Shown one piece after another: positions 1-9,704 of a DNA stretch of 21,410 nucleotides (position 1 is its first letter; each line of letters begins with the position of its first letter). This stretch comes from Azohydromonas lata NBRC 102462 (lineage in GTDB: Bacteria > Pseudomonadota > Gammaproteobacteria > Burkholderiales > Burkholderiaceae_C), in assembly GCA_945878385.1 (NCBI GenBank), contig CAMCTE010000018.1, positions 1 to 21,410 of the forward strand, given 5' to 3'. The position numbers were made by a program, and so were the translations under genes. The notes under the pieces were generated by a model. It saw only the letters and a program-made list of their open reading frames with translations. It was not told the origin of the DNA and did not search any database.

Positions 1-1716
<1,716 letters not shown>

Positions 1717-1759
1717 GCGCCGATTCTATCGAGGGGGTATGGCCATCAGCCGAGCCGGA

Positions 1760-3343
1760 TCAACGCCGCCGCCCGCCACCCAGAATCGAGCCCAGCACCC
1801 CGCGCACGATCTCCCGGCCCACGGCCGATCCCACGCTGCGCATGGCGCTGCGCGCGGCCGTCTGCGCCAGGCCTTCGCGCCGGCCACCACGCGGGCCAGA
1901 AGATCCGAACAACAGGTCGGACAGGCCGCCGAGCATGCCGCCGTCTGATGCGGCGCCTTCCGCGGCGGTTCCTTGCTCTCCCGTCGGGCGCTGCGGTGCC
2001 GTGCCTGCGTCACCCTGAGCGCCGCTGCCGCTGCGCTGCCGCATGGCTTGGGCCGCATCGCCGCTCACCGCTGCACGGCCCCGCAACTTCTCATAGGCCG
2101 ATTCACGGTCCACCGCCTGCTCGTACACCCCGGCCACCAGAGAACCCGCCAACAAGGCCTGCCGCTGATGCGCGGTGATCGGCCCGATCTGCCCGGCCGG
2201 CGGCAGCACGAATACCCGCTCGGTCACGCTGGGCCGCGCCTTTTCATCCAACAGGCTGACCAGTGCTTCGCCCACGCCCAGTTCGGTGATGGCCGCTTCC
2301 AGATCGAGCGAAGGATTCGGACGCATCGTGGTGGCCGCCGACTTCACCGCCTTCTGGTCCCGGGGGCTGAAAGCGCGCAGCGCGTGCTGCACCCGGTTGC
2401 CCAGTTGGCCCAGCACGGTTTCAGGAATATCCAGCGGGTTTTGCGTCACGAAGTACACGCCCACGCCCTTGGAGCGCACCAGGCGCACCACCAGTTCGAT
2501 GCGTTCGATCAGCGCCGATGGCGCATCTTTGAACAGCAGGTGCGCCTCGTCGAAGAAGAACACGAGCTTGGGCTTGTCCAGGTCGCCCACTTCGGGCAGC
2601 GTCTCGAACAATTCGGAGAGCATCCACAACAGGAAGGTGCCGTACAGGCGCGGCGCGGCCATCAGCTTTTCTGCGGCCAGAATGTTCACCACGCCTTGGC
2701 CTGAAACCGTCTGCATCAGATCGTGGATATCGAGCATGGGTTCGCCGAAGAACCGGTCGCCGCCTTGCTGCTCCACCACCAGCAGCCCGCGCTGAATGGC
2801 GCCGATACTGGCCGCGCTCACATTGCCGTATTCGGTCGTGTAATCGCGTGCGTTTTCACCCACATGCGCCAGCATGGCGCGCAGGTCCTTCAGGTCCAGC
2901 AGGGCCAAGCCCTCGTCGTCGGCAATCTTGAACACCAGATTCAATACGCCGGCCTGCGTGTCATTGAGCTCCAGCATGCGGCTCAACAGCAGCGGCCCCA
3001 TATCGGAAATGGTGGCGCGCACAGGGTGGCCCTGTTCGCCGAACACGTCCCACAAGGCGGTGGGGCAGGCCATGGGGGAGGGCGCCTGCAGCCCTCGCTC
3101 GGCCAGGATGCCCAGCAATTTCGCACTGGGGCTGCCCGGTTGGCTGATGCCGGTCAGGTCACCCTTCACATCGGCCATGAACACTGGCACCCCGATGCGG
3201 GAGAAGCCCTCGGCCATCTTCTGCAGTGTGATCGTCTTGCCGGTGCCAGTGGCGCCGGTGACCAAGCCGTGGCGGTTGGCCAGTGAGGGCAGCAGGTGGC
3301 AGGCGGTGTTGCCGCGCTGAGCCAGAAGAACAGGATCCGCCAT
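1760..3343 (-). CDS. DUF853 / HerA-like P-loop ATPase (YjgR family)
   Basis: A 527-residue P-loop ATPase of the DUF853 family, related to HerA/FtsK-type helicases. Its cellular role is not established. The Walker A motif GATGTGKT is at residues 30-37 and the Walker B motif VFFFDEAHLLF at 261-271. Family features such as MADVKGDLTG, YFVTQNPLDIPE and the basic glycine-rich C-terminus (SILGGGRRR) are present. Residues about 428-470 form a low-complexity Gly/Ala/Gln linker. ATG 3343-3341 was chosen over an in-frame start 48 bases upstream because GGAGG lies 6 bases before it and family proteins start MADP or similar. The gene lies downstream of yebC's divergent promoter region; its stop is 43 bases before the glnS start, so the two may be cotranscribed. 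Confidence 0.92.
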   Translation of the reverse strand: MADPVLLAQRGNTACHLLPSLANRHGLVTGATGTGKTITLQKMAEGFSRIGVPVFMADVKGDLTGISQPGSPSAKLLGILAERGLQAPSPMACPTALWDVFGEQGHPVRATISDMGPLLLSRMLELNDTQAGVLNLVFKIADDEGLALLDLKDLRAMLAHVGENARDYTTEYGNVSAASIGAIQRGLLVVEQQGGDRFFGEPMLDIHDLMQTVSGQGVVNILAAEKLMAAPRLYGTFLLWMLSELFETLPEVGDLDKPKLVFFFDEAHLLFKDAPSALIERIELVVRLVRSKGVGVYFVTQNPLDIPETVLGQLGNRVQHALRAFSPRDQKAVKSAATTMRPNPSLDLEAAITELGVGEALVSLLDEKARPSVTERVFVLPPAGQIGPITAHQRQALLAGSLVAGVYEQAVDRESAYEKLRGRAAVSGDAAQAMRQRSGSGAQGDAGTAPQRPTGEQGTAAEGAASDGGMLGGLSDLLFGSSGPRGGRREGLAQTAARSAMRSVGSAVGREIVRGVLGSILGGGRRR

Positions 3344-3358
3344 GGAGACCTCCAGATG

Positions 3359-3398
3359 TTGGGGCGCAGCGCTCACGCCGCCTAGAATCACAGTCTAG
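3359..3398 (+). promoter_or_regulatory. Divergent promoter region, yebC / DUF853 gene
   Basis: The 129 bases between the two divergent starts hold a plus-strand TTGGGG (3359-3364), 18 bases, then TAGAAT (3383-3388) as a plausible sigma-70 promoter for yebC. On the minus strand TAGACT (3397-3392) is a candidate -10 for the ATPase gene. Both sit in the inverted repeat CTAGA-N7-TCTAG (3382-3398). Assigned by eye. Confidence 0.4.
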
Positions 3399-3472
3399 CG
3401 AACACGCACTTCCCCACACCAAGAGGGCGCGCCCCCATGCGGCAGCACCCCTCGCTTCGAGGAGCCTTCGGC

Positions 3473-4198
3473 ATGGCCGGACATTCCAAATGGGCCAACA
3501 TTCAGCACCGCAAGGGCCGCCAAGATGAAAAGCGCGGCAAGGTCTGGACCCGTCTGACCCGTGAAATCATCGTCGCCGCACGCGCGGGCGGTGGTGACAT
3601 CAACATGAACCCGCGCCTGCGCCTGGCCATCGACAAGGCCAAGGCGGCCAACATGCCCGCGGACAACATCAAGCGCAATGTCGACAAGGCCACCGGCAAC
3701 CTCGACGGCGTCACCTACGAGGAAATCCGTTACGAAGGCTACGGCATCGGCGGCGCAGCGGTGATTGTGGACTGCATGACCGACAACCGGGTGCGAACGG
3801 TGGCCGAAGTGCGCCACGCCTTCTCCAAGTACGGCGGCAACCTGGGCACCGAAGGTTCGGTGGCCTTCCAGTTCAAGCACTGCGGGCAGTTCATCTTCGC
3901 CCCTGGCACCAGCGAAGACACCGTCATGGAAGTGGCCCTGGAGGCCGGCGCCGAAGATGTGGTCACTGGCGATGACGGCGCCATTGAAGTGCTCACATCA
4001 CCGGCTGACTACGAAGCCGTGGGCAAGGCCCTGGAAGCGGCCGGCTTGAAGGCTGAAGTGTCGGAGGTGACCATGCGCGCCGAGAACCACATTAGCTTGG
4101 CAGGCGACGAGGCCGCGCGCATGCAAAAGCTGCTGGACGTCATCGAAGACCTGGACGACGCGCAAAACGTGTATCACAACGCCGAGATCAACGAATGA
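3473..4198 (+). CDS. yebC: YebC/PmpR/TACO1 family protein
   Basis: A 241-residue member of the YebC/TACO1 family, cytoplasmic, with about the usual length (E. coli 246). Homologues have been described as transcription regulators, and TACO1 and some bacterial YebC proteins as translation factors; which applies here is unknown. The family N-terminus MAGHSKWANIQHRKG is intact, followed by GKVWTRLTREI, the NMPADNIKR segment and the YEGYGIGG loop. ATG 3473 was chosen because it gives the conserved N-terminus and has GGAG (3461-3464) 8 bases upstream; an in-frame ATG 36 bases earlier would add residues not found in the family. Its stop overlaps the purD start (ATGA, 4195-4198), suggesting translational coupling. 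Confidence 0.97.
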   Translation: MAGHSKWANIQHRKGRQDEKRGKVWTRLTREIIVAARAGGGDINMNPRLRLAIDKAKAANMPADNIKRNVDKATGNLDGVTYEEIRYEGYGIGGAAVIVDCMTDNRVRTVAEVRHAFSKYGGNLGTEGSVAFQFKHCGQFIFAPGTSEDTVMEVALEAGAEDVVTGDDGAIEVLTSPADYEAVGKALEAAGLKAEVSEVTMRAENHISLAGDEAARMQKLLDVIEDLDDAQNVYHNAEINE

Positions 4199-5487
4199 AC
4201 ATCCTCGTGATCGGCGGCGGTGGCCGCGAGCACGCCTTGGCGTGGAAGCTCTCCCGCAGCCCCAAGGCGCAGAAGGTGTTCGTGGCGCCGGGCAATGGCG
4301 GCACGGCCCTGGACCCCAACCTCACCAACATTGCCTACAACGGCATCACCGACATCGCGGCGCTGGCCGAGTTCGCCTTGGGCAACAAGGTCGAACTGAC
4401 CGTGGTGGGCCCCGAGGCGCCGCTGGCTGCGGGCGTGGTGGACGAGTTCCGCCGCCGCGGCCTGCGCATCTTCGGCCCCACCAAGGCCGCAGCCCAGTTG
4501 GAAAGCTCCAAGGCCTTCGCCAAGGACTTCATGAAGCGCCACCGCATTCCCACGGCGGAATACGAAACCTTCACCGACGCCGCGGCCGCGCACGACTACG
4601 TCAACGCCAAGGGCGCGCCCATCGTGATCAAGGCCGACGGCCTGGCCGCGGGCAAGGGCGTGGTGGTGGCTGCTTCGCTCGAAGAGGCCCACAAGGCCAT
4701 CGACTTCATGCTGTTGGACAACAAGCTTGGCGTGCAGCACAACGAAGGCGGTGCCCGCGTGGTCATCGAAGAATTCCTGGCCGGTGAAGAGGCCAGCTTC
4801 ATCGTCATGTGCGACGGCACCCATGTTCAGCCCATGGCCACCAGCCAAGACCACAAGCGCATTGGTGACGGCGACACCGGCCCCAACACCGGTGGCATGG
4901 GCGCCTATTCCCCCGCGCCCGTGGTCACGCCCGATGTGCACGCGCGCGTGATGCGCGAGATCATCCTGCCCACCATTGAGGGCATGAAGGCCGATGGCAT
5001 TCCCTTCACCGGCTTCCTCTACGCGGGCTTGATGATCGACGCGCACGGCAAGGCCAAGACCTTGGAGTTCAACACCCGCATGGGCGACCCCGAAACCCAG
5101 CCCATCATGATGCGGCTGAAGACGGATCTGGTGGATGTGATGTTGCATGCCACCAGCGGCGCCTTGGATGCGTCCCCCATGGAGTGGGTCCGCCATGTGG
5201 CCCTGGGCGTGGTCATGGCGGCCCAAGGCTACCCGGAGGCACCGCTCAAGGGCCATGCCATCACCGGCTTGCCGCCCGCAGCCAGCGATGCTTGCGTCTT
5301 CCACGCCGGCACCACGCGCGATGCAGATGGCACGCTGCGCACCAGTGGCGGCCGCGTGTTGTGCGTGACCGCCTTGGGCGAATCGGTGAAATCAGCCCGG
5401 CAGCGGGCCTATGAACACCTTGGCGGCATTCGGTTTGAAGGCGCGCAGTACCGCCGAGACATCGGCTGGCGCGCCATCAAGCGCTGA
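4195..5487 (+). CDS. purD: Phosphoribosylamine--glycine ligase
   Basis: GAR synthetase, the second step of de novo purine synthesis: 5-phosphoribosylamine + glycine + ATP to glycinamide ribonucleotide. It has 430 residues against 429 in E. coli. The N-terminal domain opens with MNILVIGGGGREHALAWKL. The ATP-grasp part contains IVIKADGLAAGKGV and SQDHKRIGDGDTGPNTGG, and the metal/substrate segment LEFNTRMGDPETQ is present. The start codon overlaps the yebC stop by 4 bases, so it is probably translated from the same mRNA. No frameshift or missing motif was seen. Confidence 0.98.
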   Translation: MNILVIGGGGREHALAWKLSRSPKAQKVFVAPGNGGTALDPNLTNIAYNGITDIAALAEFALGNKVELTVVGPEAPLAAGVVDEFRRRGLRIFGPTKAAAQLESSKAFAKDFMKRHRIPTAEYETFTDAAAAHDYVNAKGAPIVIKADGLAAGKGVVVAASLEEAHKAIDFMLLDNKLGVQHNEGGARVVIEEFLAGEEASFIVMCDGTHVQPMATSQDHKRIGDGDTGPNTGGMGAYSPAPVVTPDVHARVMREIILPTIEGMKADGIPFTGFLYAGLMIDAHGKAKTLEFNTRMGDPETQPIMMRLKTDLVDVMLHATSGALDASPMEWVRHVALGVVMAAQGYPEAPLKGHAITGLPPAASDACVFHAGTTRDADGTLRTSGGRVLCVTALGESVKSARQRAYEHLGGIRFEGAQYRRDIGWRAIKR

Positions 5488-5557
5488 AGCCGCCGCCCAT
5501 CCCGGCGCCCTCCGCGCGTTCACCATTCCAGGCCAATCAAGCAGTCAAAAGCCCCGC

Positions 5558-6166
5558 ATGAGCACCACACCCATCGCCGAGCGTCCCGAGCAGTTTGAGG
5601 GCAGTGCCTTGGCCCGATGGGTGCTGCGCCGCATGGGCTGGACCCTGGATTTCGGTGGGCTGCCGGGCCGCCAAGGCGTGATGGTGGTCTACCCCCACAC
5701 CTCGAACTACGACTTCCCCATCGGCATCTTGGCCAAATGGGCCATGGGCTTCCCGGCCAACTTCTGGGGCAAGGATTCGCTCTTTCGCGTTCCCCTGCTC
5801 GGCCCTTGGCTGAAGTGGGTGGGCGGCGTGCCGGTCAACCGCTCGGCGCCCGGGGGCCTGGTGGAGCAGGCCTGCGATCACCTGCGCCAATGCCGTGCGC
5901 AGCAGGCCTATGCCTGGCTGGTGCTTACACCCGAAGGCACGCGCAAGCTCACCGCTGGTTGGCGCAGCGGGTTCTACCGCGTGGCGCATCAAGCCGAGGT
6001 GCCCCTGGGTTTGGCCACCATCGACTTCGCGCGAAAACACATTGCCGTCTCCCAATTCGTACGGCTCAGCGGCCAACAGGAATCGGACATGGCGCACATC
6101 GCGCAACTGTTGGGCGACCCCCGGGGCTACCGCCCGGCCAATGCCTCGCCCATTCGCATCGTGTGA
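5558..6166 (+). CDS. PlsC-type acyltransferase (lysophospholipid acyltransferase-like)
   Basis: A 202-residue glycerolipid-type acyltransferase. The HX4D catalytic motif is visible as HTSNYD (H47, D52). A substrate-binding block GVPVNRS and the LTPEGTRK block (family PEGT) follow. Proteins of this kind move an acyl chain from acyl-ACP or acyl-CoA to a lysophospholipid or related acceptor at the inner membrane; the actual acceptor cannot be read from sequence. No clear long membrane helix is present, so it may be peripheral. ATG 5558 is preferred over an in-frame start at 5411 inside purD, since the added 49 residues are low-complexity. No good ribosome binding site precedes it. It lies between purD and hemF, with 70 and 39 bases of spacing, in the same direction. 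Confidence 0.85.
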   Translation: MSTTPIAERPEQFEGSALARWVLRRMGWTLDFGGLPGRQGVMVVYPHTSNYDFPIGILAKWAMGFPANFWGKDSLFRVPLLGPWLKWVGGVPVNRSAPGGLVEQACDHLRQCRAQQAYAWLVLTPEGTRKLTAGWRSGFYRVAHQAEVPLGLATIDFARKHIAVSQFVRLSGQQESDMAHIAQLLGDPRGYRPANASPIRIV

Positions 6167-6205
6167 GCCGGCTTGGCCGAACGAGCTTTTCATCTGCATC
6201 CCATC

Positions 6206-7153
6206 ATGACCACCACGCTCGACACCACCCCCGTGCGCCAGTACCTGCTGGGCTTGCAGGACCGCATCATCTCGGCGCTTGAAGAAGAAGACGGCCAACC
6301 CTTCCTGCGCGACGCCTGGACACGCGCCCCTGGTGAGCGGCTGCAGGGCGATGGCGTGTCGCGCCTGGTGGAAGAGGGTCATGTGTTCGAGCGCGGCGGC
6401 TGCAATTTCAGCCATGTGATGGGGCAGGCCATGCCGCCTTCGGCCACACAGCATCGGCCCGAATTGGCCGGCGCCCCCTTCGAGGCCATGGGCGTGTCGC
6501 TGGTGATCCATCCGCGCAACCCCTACATCCCCACGGTGCACATGAATGTGCGCATGTTTGCGGCCCGCCCCAAGAACCTCGAACCGGTGGTTTGGTTCGG
6601 CGGCGGCATGGACCTCACGCCCTACTATGGCCAGGAAGAAGACGCCTCGCACTTCCACCGCACTTGCCAGGCCGCGTTGGAGCCCTTCGGCGCAGAAAAG
6701 TACCCGCGCTTCAAGCAGTGGTGCGACGAGTATTTCTTCCTCAAGCACCGGGGCGAACCGCGCGGCATCGGCGGTGTGTTCTTCGACGACTTTTCCGACC
6801 TCGGCTTCGACGGCAGCTTCGCCATGATGCGTGCAGTGGGCGACGCCTTCATTCACGCCTACCGCCCCATCGTGCAGCGCCGCCGTGAACTGGCCTATGG
6901 TGAGCGCGAACGCGACTTCCAGGCCTACCGCCGCGGTCGCTATGTGGAGTTCAACCTCGTGTTCGACCGCGGTACCTTGTTCGGTCTGCAGTCTGGCGGC
7001 CGCACCGAAAGCATCCTCATGTCGATGCCGCCCATCGTGAAGTGGCGCTACGACTGGAAGCCCGAGGCGGGCACCCCCGAAGGCCGTCTGTATTCAAACT
7101 TTCTGCGGCCGCGCGAATGGGCGTCCTGGGCGGGTGAGGGCTCGATTGCCTGA
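6206..7153 (+). CDS. hemF: Aerobic coproporphyrinogen-III oxidase
   Basis: Oxygen-dependent oxidase that converts coproporphyrinogen III to protoporphyrinogen IX by two oxidative decarboxylations in haem synthesis. It has 315 residues (E. coli HemF 299). Family segments are intact: RGGCNFSHVMG (63-73), NPYIPTVHMNVRMF (105-118), WFGGGMDLTPYY (130-141), KHRGEPRGIGGVFFDDF (180-196) and GRYVEFNLVFDRGTLFGLQS (244-263). ATG 6206 is chosen over a TTG at 6173 because the conserved region starts at VRQYL and the TTG would add an atypical 11 residues. Being the aerobic enzyme, it implies growth with oxygen. Confidence 0.98.
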   Translation: MTTTLDTTPVRQYLLGLQDRIISALEEEDGQPFLRDAWTRAPGERLQGDGVSRLVEEGHVFERGGCNFSHVMGQAMPPSATQHRPELAGAPFEAMGVSLVIHPRNPYIPTVHMNVRMFAARPKNLEPVVWFGGGMDLTPYYGQEEDASHFHRTCQAALEPFGAEKYPRFKQWCDEYFFLKHRGEPRGIGGVFFDDFSDLGFDGSFAMMRAVGDAFIHAYRPIVQRRRELAYGERERDFQAYRRGRYVEFNLVFDRGTLFGLQSGGRTESILMSMPPIVKWRYDWKPEAGTPEGRLYSNFLRPREWASWAGEGSIA

Positions 7154-7192
7154 CCTGGACAGGTGCGCGGCACTACGGTTGATGCAGGCTAC

Positions 7193-7828
7193 ATGAGCGC
7201 CGCGCTGCGCCCACCCCTGCGCCTACCCCTGCGCCAGATCGCGCTGTTGGGCGGCAGTTTCGACCCCGTCCATCTGGGCCATCAGGCGATGGCACAGGCC
7301 GCGCTGCAACAGTTGCCCATCGACGAGCTGTGGTGGGTGCCGGTGGGTCAAGCCTGGCAGAAAAGCCGCGCACTGACGCCCGCCCATCACCGCGTGGCCA
7401 TGTTGGAGCGGGCCATCGGCCGCGACCCGCGCCAGCGCATCGAAACCTGCGAAATCGAGCGCAGTGGGCCCACCTACACCATCGACACCCTGAACACACT
7501 GGTCGCCCGCCACCCTGGCGTGGTCTGGCACTTGCTGCTGGGTTGGGACCAGTTCCTGAACCTGCCCACGTGGAAACAATGGCCTGATGTGGCCTCGCGG
7601 GTGAAGCTGGCGGTCGTGCAACGCCCAGGGCCCACACCCGGTGTGGCCGCTTCAGCGGTGCCGGCCGAACTTCAAGGTCTTTCCATCGAACACCTGCACA
7701 TGGCGCCCTGGAATGTGTCTTCTACCGCCATTCGCGCCGACGCCGCGCAGGGGCGAGCGGTGCTCGACCGCGTCAGCGCCCCTGTGGCGCGTTATATTTC
7801 CGACCGAGGTCTGTACCGGACGGCGTGA
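7193..7828 (+). CDS. nadD: Nicotinate-nucleotide adenylyltransferase
   Basis: Transfers AMP from ATP to nicotinate mononucleotide, giving deamido-NAD, a central step of NAD synthesis. It has 211 residues, close to E. coli NadD (213). The nucleotidyltransferase signature GGSFDPVHLGH is at 20-30, SGPTYTIDTL at 91-100 and the C-terminal NVSSTAIR (ISSTxIR type) at 174-181. ATG 7193 is preferred over a GTG at 7163; neither has a strong ribosome binding site. The N-terminus has about 13 residues before the first beta-strand (RQIALLGG), so a later start cannot be excluded. It precedes rsfS and rlmH, a widespread bacterial arrangement. Confidence 0.96.
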   Translation: MSAALRPPLRLPLRQIALLGGSFDPVHLGHQAMAQAALQQLPIDELWWVPVGQAWQKSRALTPAHHRVAMLERAIGRDPRQRIETCEIERSGPTYTIDTLNTLVARHPGVVWHLLLGWDQFLNLPTWKQWPDVASRVKLAVVQRPGPTPGVAASAVPAELQGLSIEHLHMAPWNVSSTAIRADAAQGRAVLDRVSAPVARYISDRGLYRTA

Positions 7829-7883
7829 ACCGCCGGCGGCGTTCTCAGGCCTCCTCATCGCCCCCAATTCCGCCAGGAGCTCA

Positions 7884-8615
7884 ATGGACATCCGCAAGCT
7901 GCAGCGCGCCATGGTCGACGGTCTCGAAGACGTCAAGGCCCAAAACATCCGCGTCTTCAACACCGAACACCTCTCGCCGCTGTTCGAGCGCGTGATCGTG
8001 GCCTCGGGCACCAGCAACCGGCAAACCAAGGCGCTGGCCGCCAGCGTGCGCGATGCGGTGAAAGCCGTCGGCTTCGCCGTGCTGCGCACTGAGGGAGAAG
8101 ACAATGGCGAATGGATCATCGTGGACTGCGGTGCGGCCGTGGCCCACATCATGCAGCCCAGCATCCGCGAGTACTACCACCTCGAAGAGATCTGGGGCGA
8201 CAAGCCGGTGAAGCTCAAAGAAGCGGCGGTGAGGGGCTTGCCCAAGGCCAGTGCAGAGCCGCAGGACGAATCCGTTCCTGCGCGTGGCAGCAAAGCGGCC
8301 AAGAAATCCACCACCGCCAAGAAGGCCGCGCCTGCGAAGAAGTCTTCGACGGCCAAGGCTGCGCCTGCAGCCAAGCGCGCCGCGCCGAGTGCAGCGGCCG
8401 ACAAGGCTGCCACGCCGGTGAAGAAGGCTGCAGCGGCCAAGAAGACCGCACCGGCGGCCGCGAAGGCGGCACCGGCCAAGAAGGCAACGGCCGCCAAGAC
8501 CGCGCCGGCCAAACCCGTACCCGCCAAGAACGCCGTCGCAGCGAAGAAGGCTGCACCGGCCAAGAAGACTGCACCGGCCAAGAAGGCACCTGCCCGCACC
8601 CCGCGCGGCGGTTGA
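7884..8615 (+). CDS. rsfS: Ribosome silencing factor RsfS with long basic tail
   Basis: Residues 1 to about 111 are an RsfS (YbeB/iojap) domain: MDIRKLQRAMVDGLEDVKAQ, TSNRQTKALA, the WIIVDCG strand and MQPSIREYYHLEEIW. RsfS binds ribosomal protein uL14 on the 50S subunit and blocks subunit joining in starvation and stationary phase. Most family members end near 105-130 residues; this one has 243. Residues 136-243 are a low-complexity tail of repeated AAPAKK/TAPAKK-type units with 26 lysines and one acidic residue, similar in make-up to histone H1-like tails. ATG 7884 has AGGAG (7875-7879) at good spacing. The next gene, rlmH, starts 3 bases after the stop. Confidence 0.95.
   Translation: MDIRKLQRAMVDGLEDVKAQNIRVFNTEHLSPLFERVIVASGTSNRQTKALAASVRDAVKAVGFAVLRTEGEDNGEWIIVDCGAAVAHIMQPSIREYYHLEEIWGDKPVKLKEAAVRGLPKASAEPQDESVPARGSKAAKKSTTAKKAAPAKKSSTAKAAPAAKRAAPSAAADKAATPVKKAAAAKKTAPAAAKAAPAKKATAAKTAPAKPVPAKNAVAAKKAAPAKKTAPAKKAPARTPRGG
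8289..8612 (+). repeat. Degenerate Lys/Ala/Pro-coding repeats in rsfS
   Basis: Imperfect short tandem units built around GCCAAGAAG and GCACCGGCCAAGAAG encode the AKK/APAKK motifs of the RsfS tail. The units vary in length and codon use and keep frame, so this looks like a repetitive coding region that may change length by slippage or recombination. Confidence 0.7.
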
Positions 8616-8618
8616 TTC

Positions 8619-9086
8619 GTGAAGCTCTGGGTCCTGGCCGTCGGGCAGCGCATGCCGGCCTGGGCCGATGCGGCGTGGCAGGACTTCGCCAAGCGCTTTC
8701 CGCCCGACCTGCGCCTGGAACTCAAGGAAATCAAGGCGCAGAACCGCACCGGGAACACAGCCGAATCCTGCATGCAGGCCGAGGCCACCCGGCTGGAAGC
8801 TGCACTGCCCAAGGGCTGCCGCGTGGTGGTGCTCGATGAGCATGGCCAGCGCCTGACCACCACCGCCATGGCCGGCCGCCTTCAGGCCTGGCGCGGTGAG
8901 GGGCGCGTTGTGGCGCTGCTCATCGGTGGCCCCGTCGGGCTGCACGACCGCATCAAGGCCCTGGCCGATGAAACCTGGCGCCTGTCCGACCTCACGCTGC
9001 CGCACGCCTTCGTGCGCGTCATGCTGGCCGAAGCGCTGTACCGCGCCTGGACGGTGACCATCGGGCACCCGTACCATCGCGAATAG
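8619..9086 (+). CDS. rlmH: 23S rRNA (pseudouridine1915-N3)-methyltransferase
   Basis: SPOUT-family methyltransferase that methylates pseudouridine 1915 in helix 69 of 23S rRNA using S-adenosylmethionine. It has 155 residues, the same as E. coli RlmH, and starts with MKLWVLAVGQRMPAW. The cofactor-binding knot is visible as LLIGGPVGL (about 101-108) and LTLPHAFVRV, and the C-terminus HPYHRE is the family ending. The start is GTG at 8619, required by the length and the conserved N-terminus. It lies 3 bases after rsfS, so translation is probably coupled; both products act on the 50S subunit. Confidence 0.97.
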   Translation: MKLWVLAVGQRMPAWADAAWQDFAKRFPPDLRLELKEIKAQNRTGNTAESCMQAEATRLEAALPKGCRVVVLDEHGQRLTTTAMAGRLQAWRGEGRVVALLIGGPVGLHDRIKALADETWRLSDLTLPHAFVRVMLAEALYRAWTVTIGHPYHRE

Positions 9087-9093
9087 CCCCCGT

Positions 9094-9699
9094 ATGCCGC
9101 ACACCTTCGTCTACCTCGCCTCGCAAAGCCCGCGCCGCGCGCAGTTGCTGGACCAACTCGGCGTTCGCCATCAGGCGCTGCTGCCCGGCCCGGATGAAGA
9201 CGCCGAAGCGTTGGAAGCTGTGCTTCCGCGCGAAGGCGCCGATGCCTATGTGCAGCGCGTCACCGGGCTGAAGCTGCAGGCTGCGCTGCAGCGCCTGCGC
9301 CGCCGCGGCCTGCCGCCCGCACCCGTGCTGTGCGCCGACACCACGGTGGTGCTCGGACGCCGCATCTTGGGCAAGCCCGAAAGCGACGACCATGCGCTGG
9401 AAATGCTGATGGCCCTTTCCGGCCGCACCCACCGCGTGCTCACGGCCGTGGCCTTGGGCACAGCCCGCAAGCAGGCCGCTGCGCTCAGCACCTCCCGGGT
9501 CGAATTCACCGCCATCCCGCCCCAGCAACTGAAGGCGTATGTGGCCAGCGGAGACCCGCGCGGCAAGGCCGGGGCCTATGCCATCCAAAGTTCAGCCGCC
9601 CAGTGGGTCTCGCGCATCGAGGGCAGCTACAGCGGCATCATGGGCCTGCCCCTGCACGAAACCGCCACCCTGCTCAGGCAGCTGCAAGTGACCTTCTGA
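9094..9699 (+). CDS. maf: Maf-family nucleoside triphosphate pyrophosphatase
   Basis: Hydrolyses nucleoside triphosphates to monophosphate and pyrophosphate; the YhdE-type subgroup acts on dTTP/UTP and modified pyrimidine nucleotides as a housecleaning enzyme. It has 201 residues. The signature SQSPRR is at 10-15, the catalytic CADT segment at 80-83, SGRTHRV at 109-115 and KAGAYAIQ at 158-165. These fit the YhdE-type better than the YceF (m7GTP) type, but the substrate assignment is inferred from a few motif residues. The ATG is 7 bases after the rlmH stop and the stop is 5 bases before rng. Confidence 0.95.
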   Translation: MPHTFVYLASQSPRRAQLLDQLGVRHQALLPGPDEDAEALEAVLPREGADAYVQRVTGLKLQAALQRLRRRGLPPAPVLCADTTVVLGRRILGKPESDDHALEMLMALSGRTHRVLTAVALGTARKQAAALSTSRVEFTAIPPQQLKAYVASGDPRGKAGAYAIQSSAAQWVSRIEGSYSGIMGLPLHETATLLRQLQVTF

Positions 9700-9704
9700 C
9701 CGCC

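Noticed and set aside
7829..7850. Palindrome CCGCCGGCGG after the nadD stop as a terminator
   Set aside because: No loop space in the perfect part, no U-run, and the next gene rsfS continues in the same direction with a good ribosome binding site.
8289..8612. Repeats in rsfS considered as a CRISPR array or minisatellite
   Set aside because: The units are short, degenerate, without spacers, and keep codon frame, so they are a coding low-complexity region.
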